A stretch of 64,000 bases of DNA from Corynebacterium mycetoides (lineage in GTDB: Bacteria; Actinomycetota; Actinomycetes; Mycobacteriales; Mycobacteriaceae), in assembly GCF_900103625.1 (NCBI RefSeq), contig NZ_LT629700.1:62001-126000 (forward strand), in the 5' to 3' direction. A program made the translations under genes and the position numbers. A model generated the notes under the pieces. That model did not search any database. It worked only from the letters and a program-made list of their open reading frames with translations, and was not told where the DNA came from. Within the stretch, counting starts at the first letter, position 1. Each line of letters opens with the position of its first letter. Below are positions 9,999 through 19,648 of this stretch, piece by piece.

Positions 9999-10712
9999 GT
10001 GACACAGTCCAAGAACCGCAGCAACCCCCTCCTCGGCCGCAGCGCCGTCGCCGCCGCCCGCGACGCGCTCGCGGAGATCGCCGAGGGCGAGGTCGGGGCG
10101 CACATGGGTGTCTCGGCGGTGACGGCGAACGTGGCCACGCACCGCTTCGAGGCGGACGTGCCGGGCTACCCCGGCTGGGAATGGAACGCCGTGGTCGCGT
10201 GCGCCACGGGATCGAACTGGGTCACCGTCAACGAAGTGGCCCTCGTGCCGGCGAGCGCCGCGCTGCAGGCGCCCGACTGGGTGCCCTACTCCGAACGGCT
10301 GCGCCCGGGCGACCTCGGCCCCGGCGACGTCATGGAACCCGCGCCGGACGATCACCGCCTGACCAGGGATTCCTTTGACGCCTCGGCAGTGACCTTCGTC
10401 GGCCGCGAGACGGCCCAGTACCTGACTAAGACGGGGCTCGAGGAAGCGAAGCAGCGCTGGCGCACCGGCGATTTCGGCCCCACCAGCGAATTCGCGGAGC
10501 AGGCGGCGATGCACTGCCGCACCTGCGCGTTCTACGTTCCCCAGGGCGAGCCGATCGGGGAGAACTTCGGGGTGTGCGTCAACGAGTACTCGGCCGACGG
10601 GCGCGTCGTCGCCTCCAGCTACGGCTGCGGCGCCCACTCCGAGACGAAGGTGGCCGACTCCGACCTCGGCGAGGCGGAGAACCTCTTTGACGACGAGCAG
10701 CCGGTCTTCTAA
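9999..10712 (+). CDS. DUF3027 family protein with a four-cysteine site
   Basis: A 237-residue cytoplasmic protein matching my memory of the actinobacterial DUF3027 family: EVGAHMGVSAVTANVATHRFEA, GYPGWEWNAVVACA, and WVPYSERLRPGDLGPGD. Near the C-terminus the segment HCRTCAFYVPQ...GVCVNEY...GCGAHSET has cysteines arranged like a zinc site. The role is unknown. The GTG start at 9999 is preferred over the in-frame ATG at 9978 because a TATACT box sits between them and would leave the upstream ATG outside the transcript. Confidence 0.75.
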   Translation: MTQSKNRSNPLLGRSAVAAARDALAEIAEGEVGAHMGVSAVTANVATHRFEADVPGYPGWEWNAVVACATGSNWVTVNEVALVPASAALQAPDWVPYSERLRPGDLGPGDVMEPAPDDHRLTRDSFDASAVTFVGRETAQYLTKTGLEEAKQRWRTGDFGPTSEFAEQAAMHCRTCAFYVPQGEPIGENFGVCVNEYSADGRVVASSYGCGAHSETKVADSDLGEAENLFDDEQPVF

Positions 10713-10717
10713 ATCTG

Positions 10718-11404
10718 CTAGATCTGCGCCGACCGTAGCCGGCGCAGCTCGTTGACGTCGCGGTGGGTGGGCACGCCCTCCCGCTCCACGGTGCTGCGCC
10801 CGGCGGTCAGCGCGCCGTACTCGCGCCGCTGCGCGACGAGCCTTGCGCCGTAAATCGGGTCCACCACCCACGTCTCCGTGCGCACCAGGTCGTGGGCCTT
10901 GAATCCGTCCGCAGACCGCACGATGCCGCACCCCGCATCCGCGAGGATCTCGAGTACCCCGTCGAGTGCGATGGAGGGGGTCGTCGCCGGGTGGGAGGAG
11001 ACCGTGACCGCCCCGCCGGCGACCGTGAGCAGGGGAGAGAAGACGGACTGGACCACGCGGGAGGAGGCGTCGGCAAGCAATGCTTCGTGGGTGGGAAGGC
11101 CGACGAGGATGCTGCGCTGCCAGCCCAGATCCGGGCCGTTGCGCTCGGGGTGGGCGCGCTCATCGCGCACGGGCCGCGCCTCGACCGTGATTTCCAGCGG
11201 AGCCGGCGCGAGCGGGCGCAGGGCCACCGCGACGGAGCCGCGGGAGACCTCGAGCACCACGCGCCGGGTGCCGGTGATCGTGGACAGGCGGACGCGCAGC
11301 CGGTTGACCTCGGCCGAAGACACCCCCAGGTCGCGCAGCGCGCGGGCGTAGGCGGGGGCGTCGATGACGGCTCCGTCGGCGACCACAAAGGTGAATACGT
11401 GCAC
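10718..11404 (-). CDS. Conserved hypothetical protein
   Basis: A 228-residue soluble protein that I cannot assign. It begins MHVFTFVVADGAVIDAPAYA and has a basic, arginine-rich C-terminal third. There is no signal peptide or membrane segment, and only one cysteine (AGCGIVRSADGF). The composition and codon use are ordinary for the region. Some segments (GWQRSILVGLPTHEALLADA, VDPIYGARLV) look superficially like class IV aminotransferases but no PLP lysine context can be recognised. It is convergent with the DUF3027 gene, five bases apart. Its promoter would be shared with the divergent purine permease. Confidence 0.6.
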   Translation of the reverse strand: MHVFTFVVADGAVIDAPAYARALRDLGVSSAEVNRLRVRLSTITGTRRVVLEVSRGSVAVALRPLAPAPLEITVEARPVRDERAHPERNGPDLGWQRSILVGLPTHEALLADASSRVVQSVFSPLLTVAGGAVTVSSHPATTPSIALDGVLEILADAGCGIVRSADGFKAHDLVRTETWVVDPIYGARLVAQRREYGALTAGRSTVEREGVPTHRDVNELRRLRSAQI

Positions 11405-11498
11405 GGCGTTTCCTGTGTTTTCGGTTTGGATTTTGCCTGAGACGGTGCAAGGCTATGACAGGAAAATTTCATCATCCCGTCAGACAAGGGGCATCGTC

Positions 11499-12935
11499 GT
11501 GAGTTCTAGAACCAGCTGGCTAGACCGATACTTCCATATCTCCGACCGCGGCTCGACAGTAGGCACGGAAATCCGCGGCGGCGTGGTCACGTTCTTCGCC
11601 ATGGCCTACATCGTCTTGCTCAACCCGCTGATCATCGGCACCAGCCCCGACCGCGAAGGCGTCGTCTTGGGCATCCCGCAGGTCGCGGCCGCAACCGCGC
11701 TCGCGGCCGGCGTGATGTCCATCCTCTTCGGCGTGGTGGCCAAGTACCCCTTCGGCATCGCCGCCGGGCTTGGCCTGAACACGCTGGTGGCGGTCACGCT
11801 CGTCGGCCAGCAGGGCCTGACTTGGCCCGAGGCGATGGGGCTGGTGGTCATTGACGGCATCATCATCTGCATCCTCGCCATCTCCGGCTTCCGCTCCGCC
11901 GTTTTCCGCGCCATCCCCGACTCGATGAAGGTGGCCATGACCGTGGGCATCGGCATGTTCATCGCGCTCATCGGGCTTGTCGACGCCGGCTTCGTGCGCC
12001 GCATCCCCGACGCCGCCATGACCACCGTCCCGGTGCAGCTCGGCATCGGCGGCTCGATCGCCTCCTGGCCCACCTTTGTGTTCATCATCGGCCTGATCAT
12101 CAGCGGGTTCATGGTGACCCGCAACATCCCCGGCGGCCTGTTCATCGGCATCGTCATCACCACCGTCATCGCGCTGATCGTCGAGGCTCTGACCGGCTCC
12201 GGCTCATCCGCCGATGACCCGCGCGGCTGGTCGCTTGCGGTGCCCCGGATGCCCGACTCCCTCGGCGGCGTGCCCGACCTGTCGATTGTGGGCAACATCG
12301 ACTTGGTCGGCGGGTTCGTCCACGCCGGCGTGGTGGCGGCGTCGCTGCTCGTGTTCACCCTCGTGTTGGCGAACTTCTTCGATGCGATGGGCACCATGAC
12401 CGCGCTGGGCCGCCAGGGCGGGCTTGTCGACGCCGACGGCAACCTGCCCGGCTTCAAGCGCGCCCTCGTCGTCGAGGGTGTCGGCGCCGTCGTCGGCGGC
12501 GCCGCCTCCGCGTCCTCCAACACCGTCTACGTCGACTCCGCCGCCGGCATCGCCGACGGCGCCCGCACCGGCCTGGCCAACGTGGTCACCGGCCTGTTGT
12601 TCCTGGCCGCGATGTTCTTCACCCCGCTCTACGCCGTCGTGCCCATCGAGGCGGCGGCCCCCGTCCTCGTGGTCGTGGGCGCGCTCATGATGATGCAGAT
12701 CGGCCAGATCGAATGGAACTCCTTCTACATCGCGTTCCCCGCCTTCCTCACCATCGTGACCATGCCGTTTACCTACTCCATCGCCCACGGCATCGGCGTC
12801 GGGTTCATCGCGTTCACGCTCATGGCGCTGTTCGCGGGCAAGCGGCGCGAGATCCACTGGATCATGTGGTTTATTTCGGCACTGTTCGTCCTGTTCTTCG
12901 CGCACGGGCCCCTGATGGCCGCGCTCGGCGCCTAG
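11499..12935 (+). CDS. NCS2-family purine permease (guanine/hypoxanthine type, AzgA-like)
   Basis: A 478-residue inner-membrane protein with about 12 to 14 hydrophobic helices. Family features are TEIRGGVVTFFAMAYIVLLNP at the start, KYPFGIAAGLGLNTLVAVTLV, and the central LANFFDAMGTMTALGRQGGL followed by GAASASSNTVYVDSAAGIADG, typical of the AzgA/PbuG/PbuO branch of proton-coupled nucleobase uptake. The GTG at 11499 is selected because AAGGGG sits seven bases upstream. Guanine and hypoxanthine are likely substrates, by family. The SpoU methylase gene starts one base after its stop, so they are probably co-transcribed. Confidence 0.85.
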   Translation: MSSRTSWLDRYFHISDRGSTVGTEIRGGVVTFFAMAYIVLLNPLIIGTSPDREGVVLGIPQVAAATALAAGVMSILFGVVAKYPFGIAAGLGLNTLVAVTLVGQQGLTWPEAMGLVVIDGIIICILAISGFRSAVFRAIPDSMKVAMTVGIGMFIALIGLVDAGFVRRIPDAAMTTVPVQLGIGGSIASWPTFVFIIGLIISGFMVTRNIPGGLFIGIVITTVIALIVEALTGSGSSADDPRGWSLAVPRMPDSLGGVPDLSIVGNIDLVGGFVHAGVVAASLLVFTLVLANFFDAMGTMTALGRQGGLVDADGNLPGFKRALVVEGVGAVVGGAASASSNTVYVDSAAGIADGARTGLANVVTGLLFLAAMFFTPLYAVVPIEAAAPVLVVVGALMMMQIGQIEWNSFYIAFPAFLTIVTMPFTYSIAHGIGVGFIAFTLMALFAGKRREIHWIMWFISALFVLFFAHGPLMAALGA

Positions 12936-12936
12936 C

Positions 12937-13758
12937 ATGCGCACGCGTATCGACGACCCCGCGGACGCGCGGCTGGACGACATCCGCGACCTGAAGCACT
13001 CCGACGCGCGCGAGGGACTCGTCTACGCGGAAGGGCCCCTGATCTGCGGCCGGCTGGTGGAGTCCCGCTTTCCGGTGCGCTGCGTGGTCGGCTTCGGCGG
13101 GCGCCTGGACAGCTTCCTCGCCGAGCACGGGGAACAGCTCGCCGCCGGCATCCCGGTCTACGAGGTGTCGCGCCCCGTCCTGGCCGAGGTGGCCGGCTAC
13201 GACATGCACCGCGGGCTGCTCGCCGTCGCGGACCGTCCCGCGCCCATGAGCGTGGGCGACGTTATTGCGGGCGCGCGGACGCTGCTCATTCTCGAGGGCG
13301 TGGGCGACCACGAGAACATCGGCTCGATGTTCCGCAACGCCGCCGGAATGGGCGTCGACGGCGTGCTTTTCGGCGCCGGCACGGCCGACCCGCTCTACCG
13401 CCGCAGCGTGCGCGTGTCTATGGGCCACGCGTTGCGCATGCCGTTCGCGCACCTGCCCGGCACGGTGACCACGTGGCAGCGCTCCCTGGACGAGTTGCGG
13501 GACTCCGGTTGGCGGCTCGTCTCGCTCACCCCGGCGGAGACGGCCGAGCATCTCGCCGACGCTCTCGTGGATGCCACCGGCGCGCCCTGGGAGAAGGTGG
13601 CGCTACTCGTGGGAGGGGAGGGGCCTGGGCTGACGGAACACGCCATGCGCGCCACCGACATCCGGGCCCGCATCCCGATGGCCCCGGGCACCGACTCGCT
13701 CAACGTCGCCACGTCAGCCGCTATCGCCTTCTACGAGCGCCAGCGCAGCCTGCGCTAA
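12937..13758 (+). CDS. SpoU/TrmH family RNA 2'-O-methyltransferase
   Basis: A 273-residue SPOUT methyltransferase. The N-terminal 90 residues form a substrate-binding domain, and the three SpoU motifs follow: ILEGVGDHENIGSMFRNAAG (motif 1, near residue 120), LLVGGEGPGL (motif 2, near 222) and IPMAPGTDSLNVATSAAIAF (motif 3, near 248). It binds S-adenosylmethionine in the C-terminal knot and methylates ribose in tRNA or rRNA; the target cannot be told from sequence. The last four bases overlap the end of the gene on the other strand. Confidence 0.85.
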   Translation: MRTRIDDPADARLDDIRDLKHSDAREGLVYAEGPLICGRLVESRFPVRCVVGFGGRLDSFLAEHGEQLAAGIPVYEVSRPVLAEVAGYDMHRGLLAVADRPAPMSVGDVIAGARTLLILEGVGDHENIGSMFRNAAGMGVDGVLFGAGTADPLYRRSVRVSMGHALRMPFAHLPGTVTTWQRSLDELRDSGWRLVSLTPAETAEHLADALVDATGAPWEKVALLVGGEGPGLTEHAMRATDIRARIPMAPGTDSLNVATSAAIAFYERQRSLR

Positions 13759-14618
13759 CGGTCCGAGTGCCGGATGCGCTCCTTGATCGCCGCCGCCAGG
13801 GACCTCGCGCGCCGGGACAGGGTGCGTCCGATGCGCCGGGCCGCGGCCAGGGAGGCGTCGGCAAACTCGGCGAACTCCCCGCCCTCGTCGTCGGCCTCGG
13901 GGGCGACGTAGTCGTCATACCCCATGTCCTTCTCGGCGAACCGGGTGGCGACCTCTCCCACCGTCTTCGTTGCCGACTTCTTCGCGGGCGCGGCGATCTT
14001 GGGCTCCGGGCGGCCGTCGACGGCGAAGCCGACGACATTGACGTCGGGGCCCTCCGGAGCCACGTCGATGCCTAGCCACGCCTCCTGCGCCGCCCGCGCG
14101 AGCTCCTTCGGGATGAAGGGAAGAGAGATCCCGCCGAGTTGTTCGGTGGTCTCTCCCGACCAGTACGGCGCCTCGAACGGCTCGGGGAGGCCCACGTCCT
14201 CGAACACGGAGCCGCGGGTGGCCGCGAACGCGCGGCGCAGCTGGTCGCCCGAGAAGTGGGCGAAGCCCGCGAAGTCCGAGTCAGTGCCCTCGGCGAAAAT
14301 GTACGTGTCTGCAGAGGGCAGGGCGGTGCGCAGGAAGTCCGCGGTCTCCGAGACCGTGTCGACGGCCTCGACGAATGTCTGCACGACCGCCACGGACGGG
14401 TAGCCGGCGATGTAAAACTCGGCGCGGCCCGGCGTGGACGACCTGTTCAGCGGGAATTCCCCGATCGGGGTGATCGGCCAGGCCGGGTTGATCTGCGCGA
14501 GCAGCTTGCGCCCGAAACCGCGATCCGCCTTCGGCTCGGCCGCCAGCACCTCGCCGGGAGTGGGCGTGTCCACGAACCAGAACGTCATCACACAGGGGAA
14601 GGCCATCGCCGCACTCAC
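13755..14618 (-). CDS. DUF6928-type conserved protein
   Basis: A 287-residue protein with the family opening TFWFVDTPTPGEVLAAEPKADRG (residues 12 onward) and ITPIGEFPL. It probably belongs to the actinobacterial DUF6928 family; the function is unknown. The last 90 residues are low complexity, acidic then basic (SRRARSLAAAIKERIRH). The GTG at 14616-14618 overlaps the sepH stop by four bases (GTGA). The ATG at 14606 (MAFPCVMTFWF) is an equally possible start. Coupling to sepH suggests the two are made together, but I know of no functional link. Confidence 0.6.
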   Translation of the reverse strand: MSAAMAFPCVMTFWFVDTPTPGEVLAAEPKADRGFGRKLLAQINPAWPITPIGEFPLNRSSTPGRAEFYIAGYPSVAVVQTFVEAVDTVSETADFLRTALPSADTYIFAEGTDSDFAGFAHFSGDQLRRAFAATRGSVFEDVGLPEPFEAPYWSGETTEQLGGISLPFIPKELARAAQEAWLGIDVAPEGPDVNVVGFAVDGRPEPKIAAPAKKSATKTVGEVATRFAEKDMGYDDYVAPEADDEGGEFAEFADASLAAARRIGRTLSRRARSLAAAIKERIRHSDR

Positions 14619-15484
14619 TTCCGGGGCCGTTTCGTGTTGGTGCGCACACCGAGCAGGACGTCCTCCCAGTGCGGGGTGACGGCCTTGCGGCGCCGCTGCT
14701 GTGGCTGCTGCCCCTCTTCGGGGTGGCGGAGGAAGTCGCCCTCCACGATCTCCGCGTCGGGCTGGGCGCCCGTCTCCGGATCGTCTTCGTTCTCCGCGCT
14801 GTACGCGGTGTTATCTCCGTGGGGCTCCGCCTCGACGGCGGTGAGCGATCGCACGGGCTGGACAAAGTCCGGGTCGGTCATGTCGGCGGCGACGTTGTTG
14901 CGGGCCTCCGTGGTGGCCGCGGACCCCATGGAGCGCTTGAATGACCACAGGCCCTCGTTCTCGCTCAGCCCGGTTTTCCAGCGCACGTGGATGACCCAGT
15001 CGTCTCCGGCCTCGCGGGTCGCGTCCCACTCGGCCGCCGACAGGGAGCCACCCCGGGCCGCGAACGCGGTGGCCAAAATTTCGAAGAGGGTGAGCTTGGC
15101 GGGGCCGTTCTCGCGCAGGGGGTGGGATCGTTTGGCCGCCTCGGCGACCTGGAAGCGCTCCAAGATCACCGGGTGGGCGTAAGGCTCGATCCTGCTCTCC
15201 GCCACGCCCATCTCGTCCGCGAGTTCCTTCTGTGAGGCCCCGGCGCGGATCCGCGCCTGGATTTCGTTCGGGCGCAGCGACAGGGGAGTCGACAGCAGCG
15301 GGTCGGGCGCGATCGAGTCGTACACGGGGGAGGCCTCGTCCGGCGCGTCCGGCTTTACGTGCCCGTCTTGCTCTGCGGCCTCGGCGAGTTCCGCGCGCGC
15401 GAGCTGGTACCGCGTCCCGTCGTTATCCCGCAGGACGAGGAACGTCTCTGTTGATTCCTCGGCGGCTACGTGCAACTCGCGCAT
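14615..15484 (-). CDS. sepH: Septation protein SepH (DUF3071)
   Basis: A 289-residue cytoplasmic protein. The N-terminal DUF3071 domain starts MRELHVAAEESTETFLVLRD and includes a helix-turn-helix-like segment (IRAGASQKELADEMGVAESRIEPYAHPVILERF, about residues 80-115). The C-terminal third is disordered, ending in a short conserved tail (TPHWEDVLLGVRTNTKR). SepH binds FtsZ and promotes its assembly in Streptomyces and mycobacteria. The ATG at 15484 has AAGGAG five bases upstream, so the TTG one codon earlier is not used. It overlaps DUF6928 downstream by four bases. Confidence 0.85.
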   Translation of the reverse strand: MRELHVAAEESTETFLVLRDNDGTRYQLARAELAEAAEQDGHVKPDAPDEASPVYDSIAPDPLLSTPLSLRPNEIQARIRAGASQKELADEMGVAESRIEPYAHPVILERFQVAEAAKRSHPLRENGPAKLTLFEILATAFAARGGSLSAAEWDATREAGDDWVIHVRWKTGLSENEGLWSFKRSMGSAATTEARNNVAADMTDPDFVQPVRSLTAVEAEPHGDNTAYSAENEDDPETGAQPDAEIVEGDFLRHPEEGQQPQQRRRKAVTPHWEDVLLGVRTNTKRPRK

Positions 15485-15527
15485 CAATGCTCCTTTTAAG
15501 CTTGTTCCACTTCACCCTAGCCGATGC

Positions 15528-16658
15528 CTAGCGTCCGACGCCCTGATCGAGCAGGTAATCTATCGCGCCGGTGAGCTTGTCCACGTCCGCTGAGTCGACG
15601 GCGGGGAACATGCCGATGCGCAACTGGTTGCGGCCGAGCTTGCGGTAGGGCTCCGTGTCCACGATGCCGTTGTCGCGCAGCGCCTGCGCCAGGGCGGCGG
15701 CGTCGACGGAGTCGTCGAAGTCGATGGTGCCGACCACCAGCGAGCGCTTGGCGGCATCGGCGACGTACGGGGTGGCCAGCTCGTGGTTGTCGGCCCAGCC
15801 GTAGAGCGTCTGCGCGTTAGCGGTGGTGCGCGCAACCATGCCGTCGAGCCCGCCGTTGTCGTTCATCCACCGCACCTGGTCCGCCAGCATGAGCAGCGTG
15901 GCGACGGCCGGCGTGTTGTACGTCTGGTTCTTCCGCGAGTTCTCCACCGCCGTCTGCAGGTCCAGGAACGCCGGGATGAAGCGTCCGGAGGCCTTGACCG
16001 ACTCAATGCGCTCTAGGGCTGCGGGGCTCAGAGCCGCCAGCCACAGCCCGCCGTCGGAGGCGAAGCATTTCTGGGGGGAGAAGTAGTAAATGTCCACCTG
16101 GGACATGTCGACGGGGAGGCCGCCGGCGCCGGAGGTGGCGTCGACAAGCACGAGGGCGTCAGTGCCCTCCGGTCGAACGACGGGCACCATCGCGCCTGTC
16201 GACGTCTCGTTGTGCGCCCAGGCGACAACGTCCGCGTCCGCCCCGGCCAGCTCGGCGGTCCCGGGCGCGTCGCCCGGGGCGGACTCCACGATGTGGGGCG
16301 CGTCCAGCCACGGGGCGGTCTTCGCAGCCTTTGCAAACTTGGAGGAGAACTCCCCGAAGCTCAAGTGGGCGGACTTCTTCTCGATCACGCCGAACGTCGC
16401 AGCGTCCCAGAACGCCGTCGCGCCGCCGAGGGAGAGGACGATTTCGTAGCCGTCGGGCAGGTTGAACAGCGCGGACATGCCTTCCCTGATCTCCCCGACG
16501 ACGTTCTTGACGGCCGGCTGGCGGTGGGAGGTGCCGATCACCGTGTCCGCGCCGCGCACGATCGCGTCGATCTGGCCGGGGCGGACCTTGGACGGCCCGC
16601 ATCCGAACCGGCCGTCAGCAGGCAGATATTCGGAGGGGAGGGTAGGGAAGGTGCTCAT
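15528..16658 (-). CDS. serC: Phosphoserine aminotransferase
   Basis: A 376-residue PLP enzyme converting 3-phosphohydroxypyruvate and glutamate to phosphoserine in serine synthesis. Features are FGCGPSKVRPGQ at residue 18, GTSHRQPAVKNVV at 42, the PLP-contacting LSLGGATAFWDAATF, and the Schiff-base lysine in YYFSPQKCFASDGGLW (Lys197). The ATG at 16656-16658 (MSTFPTLPSEYLPADG) is the family-typical start; the open frame 13 codons further upstream is ignored. It is divergent from gltA with 206 bp between. Confidence 0.92.
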   Translation of the reverse strand: MSTFPTLPSEYLPADGRFGCGPSKVRPGQIDAIVRGADTVIGTSHRQPAVKNVVGEIREGMSALFNLPDGYEIVLSLGGATAFWDAATFGVIEKKSAHLSFGEFSSKFAKAAKTAPWLDAPHIVESAPGDAPGTAELAGADADVVAWAHNETSTGAMVPVVRPEGTDALVLVDATSGAGGLPVDMSQVDIYYFSPQKCFASDGGLWLAALSPAALERIESVKASGRFIPAFLDLQTAVENSRKNQTYNTPAVATLLMLADQVRWMNDNGGLDGMVARTTANAQTLYGWADNHELATPYVADAAKRSLVVGTIDFDDSVDAAALAQALRDNGIVDTEPYRKLGRNQLRIGMFPAVDSADVDKLTGAIDYLLDQGVGR

Positions 16659-16864
16659 GAAGGCCCCAATCTGTCGGAGGTAAGCGTGGTGTCGCATACT
16701 ATCACCTCACAGGCTCTGAAACCCCTGTCTGATGTGGTGGGGGCGGAAAACGGGTAATCATGTCGTGCGCATCACAAGCTTTGCTAGGATTAGCTTTTGA
16801 CGCTCCCACCGGGCGAGTGTGGCTCGACGGGATGCCCAATTACTCTATTGAGGAAAGGTTTGCA
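16659..16864. promoter_or_regulatory. serC/gltA divergent promoter region
   Basis: For serC, TAGTAT (16696-16701, minus strand) is the best -10; its -35 is weak. For gltA, TAGGAT (16785-16790) is preceded by TGC, an extended -10. Just upstream, TGTCGTGCGCATCACA (16761-16776) matches the GlxR (cAMP-receptor) consensus TGTGA-N6-TCACA at 8 of 10 specified outer bases. GlxR control of gltA is known in C. glutamicum; the site here is inference. The gltA start has GAGGAAAGG six bases before GTG. Confidence 0.5.
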
Positions 16865-18160
<1,296 letters not shown>

Positions 18161-18214
18161 TACCTGTCCCCGACAAGGCCCCCACAAGGACGCCACAAGG
18201 AGTTGCCTTTTTCC

Positions 18215-18574
18215 ATGGAAAAGCCCACGATTGACATCCCGCAGGAGCCGGCGCCCGTCGACCTCGTCATCAAGGACGTCGTGGTCGGCGACGGCACGGA
18301 AGCCGTCGAAGGCGGGTTTGTCAAGGTCCACTACCTCGGCGTCGACTACGAGACCGGGGAGGAGTTCGACTCCTCCTGGGACCGTGGCGAAGCCGCCGAG
18401 TTCCCGCTCGCCGGCCTGATCGAGGGCTGGCAGGAGGGCATCCCCGGCATGAAGGTCGGAGGCCGCCGCGAGCTGACCATCCCGCCGGAGAAGGCCTACG
18501 GGCCGGCCGGCGGCGGGCACCCGCTGGCCGGGCGCACGCTCGTGTTCGTCATCGATTTGCTGGAGGCGAGCTAA
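18215..18574 (+). CDS. FKBP-type peptidyl-prolyl cis-trans isomerase
   Basis: A 119-residue small FKBP without signal peptide, so cytoplasmic. The conserved core is VKVHYLGVDYETGEEFDSSWDRG, FPLAGLIEGWQEGIPGMKVGGRRELTIPPEKAYG, then HPLAGRTLVFVIDLL. The active-site aromatic and Asp residues are present. It matches the short corynebacterial FKBP that starts MEKP and follows gltA. AAGGAG lies 12 bases before the ATG, a long spacing; a TTG four codons earlier is possible. There are 54 bp between gltA and this gene, so it may be read through from gltA. Confidence 0.9.
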   Translation: MEKPTIDIPQEPAPVDLVIKDVVVGDGTEAVEGGFVKVHYLGVDYETGEEFDSSWDRGEAAEFPLAGLIEGWQEGIPGMKVGGRRELTIPPEKAYGPAGGGHPLAGRTLVFVIDLLEAS

Positions 18575-18581
18575 CTTCCGG

Positions 18582-18587
18582 CATAAT
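18582..18587 (+). promoter_or_regulatory. -10 box CATAAT of the aldo/keto reductase gene
   Basis: CATAAT ends seven bases before the ATG at 18595, the leaderless arrangement seen repeatedly in this window. Confidence 0.5.
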
Positions 18588-18594
18588 TGAGGGC

Positions 18595-19440
18595 ATGGAT
18601 ACGAACACAGTTAAGACAGTTGCCCTCTCAAACGGCATTGAGATGCCACTCCTCGGTCTCGGCACCTACAAACTCACGGTGGCCGAGACCGAAAACATTG
18701 TCCGCACAGCCATCGAGCTGGGCTACCGCCACATCGACACCGCCGCCTTCTACGGCAACGAGGAGGAGGTCGGCCGCGCGATCAACGCCGCAATTTCCGC
18801 CGGCGACGTCACGCGCGAGGAGCTCATCGTTACCACCAAGCTCTGGAACGACGATCAGGACCGCGTGGAGGACGCCTTCCACGAGTCGCTGACCCGCCTC
18901 GACCTCGACTACATCGACATCTTCCTCGTGCACTGGCCGTGGGCGCAGCGCGGGCTCTACGTAGAGGCGTTCAAGCGAATCGCCAAACTGAGCGAGGCGG
19001 GTAAGCTTCGCGCCGCCGGCGTGGCCAACTTCTATCCCGAGGTGCTCGACCGGATCATCACCGAGACGGGAGTCGCCCCCGTTCTCAACCAGGTGGAGCT
19101 GCACGCCGGGTTCACGCAGCCCGAGCTACGCGCCTACCACCGCGAGCACGGCATCCTCACCGAGGCGTGGGCGCCGCTCGCGCGCGGAAAGAACTTCGAT
19201 GAGCCGGAGATTCGCGCCGTGGCCGACGCCCACGGCGCGACCCCCGCCCAGGTGTCGCTGGCGTACCTCATGCAGCTGGGGTGCTCCGTCATTCCGAAGA
19301 CGGCTAACCCGCAGCGGCTCGTGGAGAACTTCGGGGGCGCCAGGATCGAGCTCACGCAGGAGGACGTCGACACGCTCGACCGCGTCGCGGGCGGCCGGAT
19401 GTACGCGGATCCGAGGGAGTTTCCGGGGGACGTCAAGTAG
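18595..19440 (+). CDS. Aldo/keto reductase (2,5-diketo-gluconate reductase-like)
   Basis: A 281-residue NADPH-dependent reductase. The catalytic tetrad is complete: Asp48 (YRHIDTAAFYG), Tyr53, Lys82 (VTTKLWN) and His113 (DIFLVHWP). The C-terminal cofactor region IPKTANPQRLVENFGGARIEL is typical of AKR5-type enzymes, although the usual IPKS is IPKT here. The substrate is unknown; this branch reduces small aldehydes and keto-sugars. It is probably transcribed on its own from a leaderless promoter. Confidence 0.85.
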   Translation: MDTNTVKTVALSNGIEMPLLGLGTYKLTVAETENIVRTAIELGYRHIDTAAFYGNEEEVGRAINAAISAGDVTREELIVTTKLWNDDQDRVEDAFHESLTRLDLDYIDIFLVHWPWAQRGLYVEAFKRIAKLSEAGKLRAAGVANFYPEVLDRIITETGVAPVLNQVELHAGFTQPELRAYHREHGILTEAWAPLARGKNFDEPEIRAVADAHGATPAQVSLAYLMQLGCSVIPKTANPQRLVENFGGARIELTQEDVDTLDRVAGGRMYADPREFPGDVK

Positions 19441-19648
19441 CTAGACCTCGAGAGGGGGTAGTTGCCGCGTCCATACTTTCCGCAGGCTAACTACCCCGAC
19501 GGGGGTGGCCCCGAAAATTGTTTATGCTTTAACTAGCAAACGTTGCATGGGATCCTGTGACTTCCGATAAATTTTGTGTGTCCAGTTATAACGAACACAT
19601 GTGAGAGCCTTAGGCGTCTCGTGTGGACAGCACAGAAAGGATGGGGCC
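19441..19648 (+). promoter_or_regulatory. Upstream region of the DUF485-mctC operon
   Basis: It contains a perfect 9-bp inverted repeat GGGGTAGTT (19455-19463) / AACTACCCC (19489-19497) with a 25-nt spacer. Further G/C tracts follow (ACCCC then GGGGGT, 19493-19506), resembling tandem RamA recognition tracts. A candidate -10 is TTATAAC (19586-19592), and a second is TATGCT near 19522. RamA and RamB control of mctC is known in C. glutamicum; assignment of these bases is inference. AAAGGA lies seven bases before the GTG. Confidence 0.45.

Noticed and set aside
12204..12983. Long antisense frames over the purine permease, and similar ones over gltA, mctC, lhr and pcrA
   Set aside because: High-GC coding DNA produces long mirror frames; their products are low-complexity Arg/His/Gly/Val-rich strings without any family motif.
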